DNA of 18,394 nucleotides from Candidatus Gerdarchaeota archaeon (lineage in GTDB: Archaea > Asgardarchaeota > Heimdallarchaeia > JABLTI01), in contig JAEOUJ010000288.1 in assembly GCA_016839405.1 (NCBI GenBank), forward strand, positions 1 to 18,394, in the 5' to 3' direction. The position numbers were made by a program, and so were the translations under genes. The notes under the pieces are model-generated. The model was not told the origin of the DNA. It worked only from the letters and a program-made list of their open reading frames with translations, and ran no database searches. Shown here in pieces: positions 1 through 6,755 of this stretch (position 1 is the first letter of the stretch; each line of letters opens with the position of its first letter).

Positions 1-2
1 GA

Positions 3-428
3 CAACAATTAGTTAAATTTACAGAAAAACTTGTAGATGTTCATGCAACAAAAGTTGATAATTATAACATTTTGTTGAAACGTGTAAGAAACAGCCTTGA
101 TAGATTTTATCCTTTAAATTGCTTAACAGTTTTTATTACTCCTCTAATACATTCATCAATTAATAAGATTCTAATTGAAGTTGCTAGAAGCAGACGAAAT
201 TGTTTCTTTTTAGTGCCATCAATAATTTCATCAGAATGGCGATATATGGAAAATAAGGAGGATGGAGCAAATCTTTTAGTACATCAAAATCTTCTACTTA
301 GGAGGCAATTAGAATTAACGAATGTTGCGCATCAAGGATTTATGCTTTTTGAGTGGGATGTAGAAATACCATTCAGTGTTTTTATGAGTAAACTAAAACA
401 AATTTCAAACAGAAGAGGGAGAAGGTAA
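3..428 (+). CDS. C-terminal part of a probable DUF58 protein (5' end outside window)
   Basis: The reading frame is open from the left edge of the window to TAA at 426-428, so this is the tail (about 141 residues) of a longer protein. The TTG at 72 is internal and not the start. The visible part has an alternating strand/helix pattern: a strand with TVFITPL, a helix, a strand with CFFLVPSII, an acidic stretch, and a closing helix-strand ending near FEWDVEIPF. This fits the end of the von Willebrand-like fold of DUF58 proteins, which usually sit beside a MoxR AAA ATPase and DUF4129 or transglutaminase membrane proteins in envelope-related operons. A DUF4129 gene lies 1.3 kb away on the other strand, which supports the call. 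Its stop overlaps the next start by one base (TAATG), so the two genes are probably translationally coupled. The family call rests on fold pattern and context; no catalytic motif is visible. Confidence 0.5.
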   Translation, partial: QQLVKFTEKLVDVHATKVDNYNILLKRVRNSLDRFYPLNCLTVFITPLIHSSINKILIEVARSRRNCFFLVPSIISSEWRYMENKEDGANLLVHQNLLLRRQLELTNVAHQGFMLFEWDVEIPFSVFMSKLKQISNRRGRR

Positions 429-1180
429 TGGATAAAGAAGAAATAAAACAAGAAAAAATTGAAGAAGAAATCGAGTATACAATCGATAGTAAAAGAGTTA
501 AAAGAGTTAAAGTCTCAGAGGTAAATTTTGCAGATGAATTTGATAAAAAAATCCGTAATATGCAAATTATCTCACTTACAATGGTGCTGATAATTACTAT
601 AATTTCACCATTAAGGTTATTTGATTCACGAACTATAATCGATCTAGTTATTGTTGGTTTTGTTATTGCAGGATTAGCACCATCAATTTATACAATTTTT
701 GTTAATAGGAGAGGGCAAAAAATAACATTAGTATTATCGTTAATCATCTACAGCAGTTGGATTTTAGTGCTTTCAACTTTTTATTGGGAAGTAATATTAC
801 TAGTTTCAGTTTTAGTTATTTATTACGAAGTTACATCAATGATGCATAAAATACGCATTCTTCTTATTAATGTAAAATCAATTGCAGAAGGAGGAGCATA
901 TTATCATTCAAACGTTTATCTTAGTCGATATTTCAAATATCTACTGAAATTTGCAGGATTAATATTAAGCTCTTCATTGGTCCTTGGAGTAATAGGATGG
1001 TATCTATTTCAACCATTACAAGGAGACATTTTTTTCTCAATATTCATGATTATTTGTTTAGTGATGGTTGTAATTTTCAGCAGAAGAACTTTAACCCTTG
1101 ATATGCAAAAACTACTAATTGATGAGAGACGAGAAAAAATAGAAAAGGATTTGGAAAAATCTCATTCTAAATATTCATAA
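428..1180 (+). CDS. Six-helix integral membrane protein, unknown function
   Basis: I do not recognise this 250-residue protein. It has a charged cytoplasmic-type N terminus (residues 1-44, rich in Glu and Lys), then six predicted membrane segments at about 46-62, 70-91, 99-118, 121-139, 171-193 and 200-217, and a charged helical tail (220-250). The even helix number puts both ends on the same side, probably inside. There is no transporter signature, ATP-binding motif or enzyme motif. ATG at 428 overlaps the stop of the upstream DUF58-like gene, and a purine-rich Shine-Dalgarno (GGGAGAAGG) lies just ahead, so the start is well supported. The coupling suggests it works with the DUF58 protein at the membrane. 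Its stop is one base from the stop of the convergent gene. Confidence 0.75.
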   Translation: MDKEEIKQEKIEEEIEYTIDSKRVKRVKVSEVNFADEFDKKIRNMQIISLTMVLIITIISPLRLFDSRTIIDLVIVGFVIAGLAPSIYTIFVNRRGQKITLVLSLIIYSSWILVLSTFYWEVILLVSVLVIYYEVTSMMHKIRILLINVKSIAEGGAYYHSNVYLSRYFKYLLKFAGLILSSSLVLGVIGWYLFQPLQGDIFFSIFMIICLVMVVIFSRRTLTLDMQKLLIDERREKIEKDLEKSHSKYS

Positions 1181-1181
1181 A

Positions 1182-1715
1182 TTAAAAATCCAGCTCTTTT
1201 CTAAAATTTCGTATAACTAATGCTAAATTTATATAAAAATCTTCATCGAAACTGTAATCCCCTTTGAATAATCCCCTAAATCTACTGAAAAATCTTTGAA
1301 TTAAACTTTTATCAGGTTCGTTTTTCTTCATCCAAATATTGATATCAAACATAAAATCAGCTACTTGTTCATCATTTAATAAATTTGAAAGTTGCTTACG
1401 ATCACTTAGCAGAGATGTTATGTCATCATCTGAATAACCATTTTTTATTTGAAGATAATTTATCATATCTTTTCTGATATTTTCACACATACTATGATTG
1501 GTAATTGAAAGTAATTCACCTCTACGAGTAAAATGTTGAAATGTCAATGTCACTCTTGGAAGTGTTTTTCGATAAGATCTTCGATACCAATTTTTATGTT
1601 TTCTTGTTTGGGATCCTAGATCTCGAAAAATTATAATGAAAATAAATAAAATACTAATTAGAAAAATAAAAAGCCATGTTTCTTGTAAATAGTAAAGCAA
1701 TACATCAGGTACCAT
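1182..1715 (-). CDS. Single-span membrane protein with helical cytoplasmic tail, partner of the DUF4129 protein
   Basis: This is a 177-residue protein with a short N terminus, one membrane segment at about residues 13-31, and a strongly basic stretch straight after (TRKHKNWYRRSYRK, 37-50). By the positive-inside rule the rest is in the cytoplasm. The tail (60-177) is mostly helical, with Asp/Glu-rich turns. It resembles in style the cytoplasmic tails of DUF4350-type membrane proteins that accompany MoxR/DUF58 genes, but the DUF4350 ectodomain itself is absent. ATG at 1715-1713 follows the upstream TAG (1718-1716) with no gap, so translation must be coupled to the DUF4129 gene. The exact family is not recognised. 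A role as a small subunit of the same membrane complex is an inference from coupling and topology. Confidence 0.7.
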   Translation of the reverse strand: MVPDVLLYYLQETWLFIFLISILFIFIIIFRDLGSQTRKHKNWYRRSYRKTLPRVTLTFQHFTRRGELLSITNHSMCENIRKDMINYLQIKNGYSDDDITSLLSDRKQLSNLLNDEQVADFMFDINIWMKKNEPDKSLIQRFFSRFRGLFKGDYSFDEDFYINLALVIRNFRKELDF

Positions 1716-3254
1716 CTAGTTTTCACCTGTAGAGTCTTCTTTTGTCTTTTTATCAGAGCTTTTAGTTTCTGTTTCTTTTTCTGGTTTTTTAATTTCATCA
1801 GTAATCTTTTCATAGAAGTTTTCTGCTTGTTCCGATTTATCCGATGATATTTCATGTTCACTATACCTTGCTTCCTCATATAGATCAGTTAAATCTACCA
1901 ATGAATCATCAGAGAAAGAAAATCGATCTTTTGCTTTAATCCCAAATTCACTAGGAGTCATACTTCTCTCAGATTTAGCACCATAATCAATTAAATCATA
2001 TGAAGTTTTATGATAGGCTCTAATAACTCGAAGCCTATAATCCGATGTAGAAGCAGATGGAATATAACGTTTATCTTGATCAATAATTGATTCATGAAAT
2101 TCATCATCTCTTCGTTTAAAGAAATCTATTGCTACAAAAACAATTGCTGCCAAAATAAATGATCCTGCAACAACCATCAAAACTATTGAAATAATACTTT
2201 TAGGAATTCCAATGAAAGGTTGGCTTGCTCCAGGGGATGAAGGATTTGGAGAAGTTGGATTTGGTGTCGTTGGTGTTCCTGGAAAAGTTGTTCCAGGATC
2301 AGTTCCAGTTGGAATTTCAGTTGTTGGATTTGTTGGATCAATAATATCTGGTCCAATTTCTGGAATATTCTCACGCAAATAATTAACCAAATAACCATAT
2401 CCCATACCAATAACTATTGCAATAATAAGTGGTACAATGTAACGTGTCCAATTTTCTTGCGCAAAAAAGAGTCTAAATAAATAGAAAACGATAATTGAAC
2501 CCAATGCAACAAAAGGTAAGTATAATGATATTATAGTAAATATGTTGTCTGTTTGAACATTTGGGAGACCGCTAAAAAAATCAAACCAACTATTATTTGC
2601 TTGTAAATCATCAACCATGATCCAATTTAACGTATGTATATTGCTCCAATCTAAAAACAACACTTCTGATTCAGTAATTGTATCATCTATAGCTTGTAAT
2701 TTGAGTACATCATCAATGAAGATATTGAATGTATTATTTTCAAATCGAATAATTTTTACACGATAATTTGTGCTTTCTTCAGGTGCAAAATATGTTGAAT
2801 TAATTATTTCTGCAGATGTCGATCCAGTTAATCGTTTTAAAGATAAATCTTGACCCACTTGAAACTCCAACATATAACCTTGTTTGGGGTGTTGAGAATA
2901 ATTACCATCCAAATCTGATCCAATGAAAATTATCGAAGCTGAACCCGATCCAAAATATCTAACATTCCATTCCCAAATACCATAAACAACCAAACTTGGA
3001 TGATAAGCCCAATTCAGCTGATAATGCCTTGCTTTCATAGAATTATCTTCGCCTGTAAAAACTCCTTGAACAACAGTCCAATTGGATATATCATTTTGGA
3101 AAAGTGATCTTGTTGAAAAAACAATTGTTACAACAGAAACAATAAGAAAGATAGTAATAGTAAGATTTCGTTTATTAATTCTACCTTTGAGAAGTTTTTT
3201 TCCTTTTTTTTGGACATCATTCTCTAAGGTATCACTTGACATAGAAAACACCAT
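1716..3254 (-). CDS. DUF4129 membrane protein with LamG-like ectodomain
   Basis: The protein has up to 512 residues. In order: basic cytoplasmic N terminus; membrane helix at about 31-47; beta-rich ectodomain (55-225) with the strand pattern of LamG/concanavalin-like folds (WEWNVRYFGSGSA, then YRVKIIRFENNTFNIFIDD) and several N-glycosylation sequons; helices at about 238-260 and 272-290; a Pro/Thr/Gly/Ser-rich linker (300-345), probably outside; a fourth helix (353-378); and a cytoplasmic DUF4129 domain (405-485) with the hallmark TPSEFG (433-438) and LTDLYEEARYS (455-465). The acidic/Lys tail is low complexity. DUF4129 proteins typically accompany MoxR and DUF58. ATG at 3254 is the most upstream start. 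A second ATG at 3242 (MSSDTLEND) is better spaced from the TATA-like box at 3267-3274 and may be the true, leaderless start. The DUF4129 call is firm, the ectodomain fold tentative. Confidence 0.8.
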   Translation of the reverse strand: MVFSMSSDTLENDVQKKGKKLLKGRINKRNLTITIFLIVSVVTIVFSTRSLFQNDISNWTVVQGVFTGEDNSMKARHYQLNWAYHPSLVVYGIWEWNVRYFGSGSASIIFIGSDLDGNYSQHPKQGYMLEFQVGQDLSLKRLTGSTSAEIINSTYFAPEESTNYRVKIIRFENNTFNIFIDDVLKLQAIDDTITESEVLFLDWSNIHTLNWIMVDDLQANNSWFDFFSGLPNVQTDNIFTIISLYLPFVALGSIIVFYLFRLFFAQENWTRYIVPLIIAIVIGMGYGYLVNYLRENIPEIGPDIIDPTNPTTEIPTGTDPGTTFPGTPTTPNPTSPNPSSPGASQPFIGIPKSIISIVLMVVAGSFILAAIVFVAIDFFKRRDDEFHESIIDQDKRYIPSASTSDYRLRVIRAYHKTSYDLIDYGAKSERSMTPSEFGIKAKDRFSFSDDSLVDLTDLYEEARYSEHEISSDKSEQAENFYEKITDEIKKPEKETETKSSDKKTKEDSTGEN

Positions 3255-3266
3255 TTGCTATACTTA

Positions 3267-3274
3267 TTATATAT
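3267..3274 (-). promoter_or_regulatory. TATA-like box of the DUF4129 operon
   Basis: On the minus strand the sequence reads TTCATATATAATAAG. Its centre is about 28 bases ahead of the ATG at 3242 but only 16 ahead of the ATG at 3254. Archaeal transcription usually begins 25-27 bases after the TATA centre, so the transcript would start close to 3242, giving a leaderless mRNA that begins at the second Met. No Shine-Dalgarno precedes either ATG. Confidence 0.4.
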
Positions 3275-3327
3275 GAAATAAGAGGTATTTATTCTTTTCA
3301 AAAGATTGGAAAATAATTTTACTGTTA

Positions 3328-3771
3328 TTAATTAAAAAATGGGAAAAAACAAGCTAGAATTATAGCATTTGGCAATTTATTTGCCTGATTAATTTTTAGA
3401 ATAAAATGTTGATTTGTAACAGCTTTTACTTTAGCTATAGTTTGATTCGCTTGTTTAAGGTAGAATAGATTTTTATGTTTTGTACATTTGAATGAATCAT
3501 TTGGTTGTTTTTCTTGTTTCCATATTAAATTTCCTTTTTGGTCCATTCTTAAGTAACTATTTAGATTGAGATCTTTTGTTTTGATTGAAAAAAGGATGCT
3601 TTCACCTATAACTCGAGAAGTTAGATTAATTTCCTGAGTTTCAAAAAATAGGGTAGTGGAATTATTGGATTTTGTAATAATTTTCCCAACAATTTCACTA
3701 TCATTATTTTCTACTCGTGAAATTACCCATTGATTTCCAATTGAAATTATTTTGTAATTCACATAAATCAC
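3328..3771 (-). CDS. Small beta-rich protein, possibly LURP-one/scramblase-like fold
   Basis: This is a 147-residue protein with a GTG start at 3771 that overlaps the TGA of the upstream MuiA-like gene (GTGA), so it is very likely co-translated with it. It is made of short alternating polar/hydrophobic strands (YKIISIGNQWVIS, EIVGKIITK, ESILFSIKT, GNLIWKQ, TIAKVKAV, HFILKIN) and ends with a single hydrophobic helix (LPNAIILACFFPFF). A run of beta strands closed by a buried C-terminal helix is the layout of the LURP-one-related/Tubby-like fold. I see no diagnostic motif, so that is only a suggestion. The terminal helix could instead be a membrane anchor. There are no catalytic motifs or cysteine clusters. 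Confidence 0.6.
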   Translation of the reverse strand: MIYVNYKIISIGNQWVISRVENNDSEIVGKIITKSNNSTTLFFETQEINLTSRVIGESILFSIKTKDLNLNSYLRMDQKGNLIWKQEKQPNDSFKCTKHKNLFYLKQANQTIAKVKAVTNQHFILKINQANKLPNAIILACFFPFFN

Positions 3772-5375
3772 GGCAATGGAGGAGTTATTTCATAATCCTT
3801 TTCCCATTCAACTTCAAATTTATACGTGATTATGAGTTCTTCATCAGCCTTCAATTTAAGTTCCCATGTATGTATTCCAAGATTATCTTTTGTTGGTGAG
3901 ATTGATGCTTCAAAATCTTTAATTTTAATTCTCTCTGAACGGGAATATGGTATAACATCCTTTATAGTCATAGTTGAACTTTCTTTTCGATAGTTCTTTA
4001 TTTTCAATTCATAATCATATGCTATTGCTCGTTTACCTTTAGTCAAACCTGATTTAACCTTAACACGCTCAATAAGCTTCTTTTTAGCTGTTATCTTCAA
4101 TTCTTCACGTGCGCCAAGTTTGAAATCCTCTTTGGGAGCAATTGTTTCAATGTAGGTCTCACCAATAAATTCTCCATCAGAATAAACTTTAGCATTTCCT
4201 GCAAGAATAACTGCATCACCATTAGTTATTTTATCTTGAGCAATGACACCTAAAGCATCAATAGCTGACCAATAAAATTCTTTCTCGGTCTTTAATTCAT
4301 GAGTTGTCAAGGTTACTGGATGACTATTTCCATCCGAAGGAATAGACCATTTTCCAGGAATTTCAAAACTTTGAACACCAGCTGAGCTTTCCTTTAATTC
4401 AGCTTCTGGTTCATACATTGGTTCTTCTGGTAGAGCTTCCATTTCTTCTTTGTCATAATCCATAGCAATACTTGCTGGAGCAGCTGGAGCCATTTTCTTC
4501 ATTTTTGCTCCATATGCTTTAGATGGTTTTGGTGGAGGAGCAATGTATGGATCATATACATCAATATAAAATGGATTTGGATCAATTACACGAATTGGTT
4601 TAAAGACAGCAGTAGAAATTTCAAGCAAAACATTAGACCAATCTTCTAATGTTCTATTTACCACATTAGCCATACCTTTTAAAATTGCTTTATCTGCCTT
4701 CAAGTCAACATCATAACTAGGTTCCCAACTAACACCTGAAGTTTGGTAAGATAATTCAAAAATAAAAATACCTGCTTGTGCAGCAGTAACTGAAATAGTA
4801 ATTTCATAAGTTTGTTCTACTTGGGATCTATTACGATATTCATTGATCTTTGCTTGTAAAGTAGCTAATTTCTTATTAAGAGCTTCAATTTCATCTGCTA
4901 GTTGTTGGGATTCCTTTAAGTAGCTAGTGTTCTTTTTTGCTTCATAATCAATAAACTCTGAAAGAGTTGTTAATTTCGCCTCACCAGAAGCAAACCATTG
5001 AGGAAATTCGACAGAAAATTTCTCACTCACATTTTTTAATCTTTGATTTTGCATATTAGTAAATTCTAATTTTTTATTAAGCAACTGTAGATCCTTGATG
5101 AGTTTCTCTTCTTCTTGTATCAATTGGTTTAAAGCTTCATGAGCAACTTCTTCATGATAAACAGCTTCAACATCTATAGCTCCAAGGGATCCTTTACCCT
5201 TTCCAGAAACGCGCACACTATCTTTTCGTAATTTTTTTGTCAAATTTTGTATGCAAACTTGCTGAGTTCCTTTTTTAAGTTCAGCTTGACCTGTACGGTA
5301 TATTCTTGCACCATCTAAATAAACTACAACTTTATCTATAGTTGTTTCCAAAACAGTAGGCTTTTTTGTAGACAT
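3768..5375 (-). CDS. DUF4140/DUF4139 protein (mucoidy inhibitor MuiA-like)
   Basis: This is a 535-residue protein from the chosen start. Residues 10-75 form the DUF4140 N domain (VVVYLDGARIYRTGQAELKKG is characteristic). Next is a long coiled coil (about 75-190, Leu/Lys/Glu heptads). The DUF4139 domain (from about 190 to the end) opens with FELSYQTSGVSWEPSYDVDL and is interrupted near 280-345 by a Pro/Ala/Met/Glu-rich low-complexity segment. The order matches the MuiA family, whose biochemical role is unknown. An upstream in-frame ATG at 5420 exists. I prefer 5375 because AGAAGG sits about 8 bases ahead of it, the homologous N terminus begins there, and the TATA-like box at 5435-5440 would start the transcript near 5410, downstream of 5420. 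Unlike bacterial MuiA proteins, no signal peptide is visible, so this one looks cytoplasmic. Confidence 0.85.
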   Translation of the reverse strand: MSTKKPTVLETTIDKVVVYLDGARIYRTGQAELKKGTQQVCIQNLTKKLRKDSVRVSGKGKGSLGAIDVEAVYHEEVAHEALNQLIQEEEKLIKDLQLLNKKLEFTNMQNQRLKNVSEKFSVEFPQWFASGEAKLTTLSEFIDYEAKKNTSYLKESQQLADEIEALNKKLATLQAKINEYRNRSQVEQTYEITISVTAAQAGIFIFELSYQTSGVSWEPSYDVDLKADKAILKGMANVVNRTLEDWSNVLLEISTAVFKPIRVIDPNPFYIDVYDPYIAPPPKPSKAYGAKMKKMAPAAPASIAMDYDKEEMEALPEEPMYEPEAELKESSAGVQSFEIPGKWSIPSDGNSHPVTLTTHELKTEKEFYWSAIDALGVIAQDKITNGDAVILAGNAKVYSDGEFIGETYIETIAPKEDFKLGAREELKITAKKKLIERVKVKSGLTKGKRAIAYDYELKIKNYRKESSTMTIKDVIPYSRSERIKIKDFEASISPTKDNLGIHTWELKLKADEELIITYKFEVEWEKDYEITPPLP

Positions 5376-5434
5376 GAATTTAACCTTCTTTATTAATGTT
5401 TCAAGTTTATGCGCTTTCATTCAAAAAATCTTTC

Positions 5435-5440
5435 TATATT
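5435..5440 (-). promoter_or_regulatory. TATA-like box of the MuiA-like operon
   Basis: The minus strand reads GAATATAGAAAG. A transcript starting about 26 bases on (near 5410) would have a leader of about 35 bases carrying the AGAAGG ribosome binding site of the ATG at 5375. This is evidence against the longer start at 5420. Confidence 0.35.
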
Positions 5441-5475
5441 CACATCCGAATGAAGATAAGAGTTAAAAAACAATA

Positions 5476-5496
5476 TGTAGGTTATATTAACCTACA
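5476..5496. promoter_or_regulatory. Perfect 9+3+9 inverted repeat overlapping a TATA-like element (operator candidate)
   Basis: TGTAGGTTA at 5476-5484 and its exact reverse complement TAACCTACA at 5488-5496 are separated by TAT. The centre (GTTATATTAAC) looks like an archaeal TATA box. Transcription to the right would start near 5512, just ahead of the DUF4430 cluster. A protein bound here would block TBP access, the usual mode of archaeal repressors. The site is also about 70 bases upstream of the putative start of the leftward MuiA-like transcript, so it could affect both. It is not a terminator: no gene reads into it and no T-tract follows. Confidence 0.55.
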
Positions 5497-5512
5497 ACTT
5501 TCATTTATCTGA

Positions 5513-5998
5513 ATTCCAAGTGGTGAAAAAATAATCAAACCCATAGAGAAAAAATATCTAATAATATCCATTTCCGGATTTATCATTATTCTCATCACTT
5601 TAACGGGTGGATTAATTTTCGGGCCATTTAATCATATTCTACCTGAATCTATTCGAAAGAAACTAGGTTATACATTGGACTCAGGAACAGAAATTACTGT
5701 AAGATTAGTTATAGATTACAATGATGAACTTGAAACCTTTAATGAAACCATTTTCTTTATGGAAAATCAAACAGCTACAGCTTATTCTATTTTGGAATTA
5801 ACGAATTTAACTATAAAATTTACTACTTATCAAGATGATATTTTTGTAGAAGGTATAAATGGGATAGAACAAAACACTACACATTATTGGTGGTATTTAG
5901 TTGATGGAATAGATGGAGGTATTGCTTCAAATAGATTCGATTTACGTTTAAATAATGTTAAGGTTGTTACATGGACATTTAGAACTGCACAGGATTGA
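5513..5998 (+). CDS. Membrane-anchored DUF4430 protein; start codon unclear
   Basis: The frame is open from 5513 to TGA at 5996-5998 (161 codons). It begins with Lys-rich residues, then a membrane helix (YLIISISGFIIILITLTGGL, 5555-5614), then an extracytoplasmic domain (from about 5675) with the DUF4430 pattern: TAYSILELTN, a segment FVEGINGI, then YWWYLVDGIDGG and a closing VVTWTF. DUF4430 is related to the cobalamin-binding C domain of intrinsic factor/transcobalamin and is often found near ECF-transporter genes. No ATG, GTG or TTG lies in frame before a TTG at 5675, which would remove the anchor. GTG at 5523 would fit if the A6 run at 5526-5531 were A7. Alternatively ATT at 5513 is used, about 27 bases after the TATA centre. 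Seven bases separate it from the next gene. Confidence 0.65.
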   Translation: MPSGEKIIKPIEKKYLIISISGFIIILITLTGGLIFGPFNHILPESIRKKLGYTLDSGTEITVRLVIDYNDELETFNETIFFMENQTATAYSILELTNLTIKFTTYQDDIFVEGINGIEQNTTHYWWYLVDGIDGGIASNRFDLRLNNVKVVTWTFRTAQD

Positions 5999-6005
5999 AA
6001 TAAAA

Positions 6006-6749
6006 ATGGTTTTTTATGGAAAAAATAAGATAAAAATTGGATTTATTGTAATTACAATAGTGATTTTAATTTCATTAAATTTGAATGAGATGAATGTTTT
6101 GGGAAGTTTTCCAGGTGAATTTTATGAAGGTGAAAATTTTACATGGAAAATTGATTCTATAAATGAAGGAAATAATATGTGGTATAATGTTTCTAATTTT
6201 AATTTCATAGCAAATTGGTATGCTAATATTAGTGATGAAATTAGTTTCTCTATTGAAGGACTTACCACTTTAGATAATGAGGATTTTCTTATCGGAGACT
6301 TAGTAATTGGTAATTTATCTATTAAAACAAATAACAAGGATATTGCCTATAATTTAGCCATATCTGCTTACCCTTGGCATGGAGGTTTACTATCATTGGA
6401 ACCAAATTGGGTTGGTTTAGAGTCGATAACACCATTCAATGAGTCTGAAAGTGAAATTACTTATGATCAAAAAATACCTGTCTTAGGTCAATTAATAAAT
6501 TCAGTTAAAATTAGTTATGAGGACGCCTTTCAAGAAACTATTCTATATTATGATTCAATAACTGGAATTCTATTATTAGCTAATACAACCAGTGGTTCTT
6601 TTAATCTTGATTTACACTTAACTTATTCCTCAATGCCTCTACCAACGGTTACTGAAGGGTTATCATTTCATGGTTTAATTCCATTAATAATTGGTTTAGG
6701 AGCTATGGTTATTCTAATTAGAATGCAGAGAAAAGCAAAATGGATATGA
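6006..6749 (+). CDS. Bitopic surface protein of unknown function, in DUF4430/ECF cluster
   Basis: This 247-residue protein starts at ATG 6006, seven bases after the DUF4430 stop. A longer frame from 5955 would overlap that gene and only adds residues that are not family-like. Residues 11-26 are a signal peptide or anchor (IGFIVITIVILISL). Residues 35-215 form an extracytoplasmic, aromatic-rich beta domain with many N-X-S/T sequons (NFT, NVS, NIS, NLS, NES, NTT), as expected for an N-glycosylated archaeal surface protein. Residues 223-241 are a C-terminal membrane helix followed by a basic stop (RMQRKAKW). No known family is recognised. Its place between a DUF4430 protein and an ECF S component suggests that it helps capture or present the transported ligand, which is an inference. 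Confidence 0.75.
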   Translation: MVFYGKNKIKIGFIVITIVILISLNLNEMNVLGSFPGEFYEGENFTWKIDSINEGNNMWYNVSNFNFIANWYANISDEISFSIEGLTTLDNEDFLIGDLVIGNLSIKTNNKDIAYNLAISAYPWHGGLLSLEPNWVGLESITPFNESESEITYDQKIPVLGQLINSVKISYEDAFQETILYYDSITGILLLANTTSGSFNLDLHLTYSSMPLPTVTEGLSFHGLIPLIIGLGAMVILIRMQRKAKWI

Positions 6750-6755
6750 TATAGC

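Noticed and set aside
1658..1879. Lys-rich 73-residue minus frame across the DUF4129/partner junction
   Set aside because: It overlaps two well-supported coupled genes and encodes low-complexity Lys/Gln only.
2183..2410. Leu/Gln-rich frame on the minus strand within the DUF4129 gene
   Set aside because: It is the other frame of the Pro/Thr-rich linker; its repetitive composition comes from the biased codons.
5955..6005. Upstream extension of the surface-protein gene
   Set aside because: It would overlap the end of the DUF4430 gene; the ATG at 6006 is directly followed by a signal-peptide-like segment.
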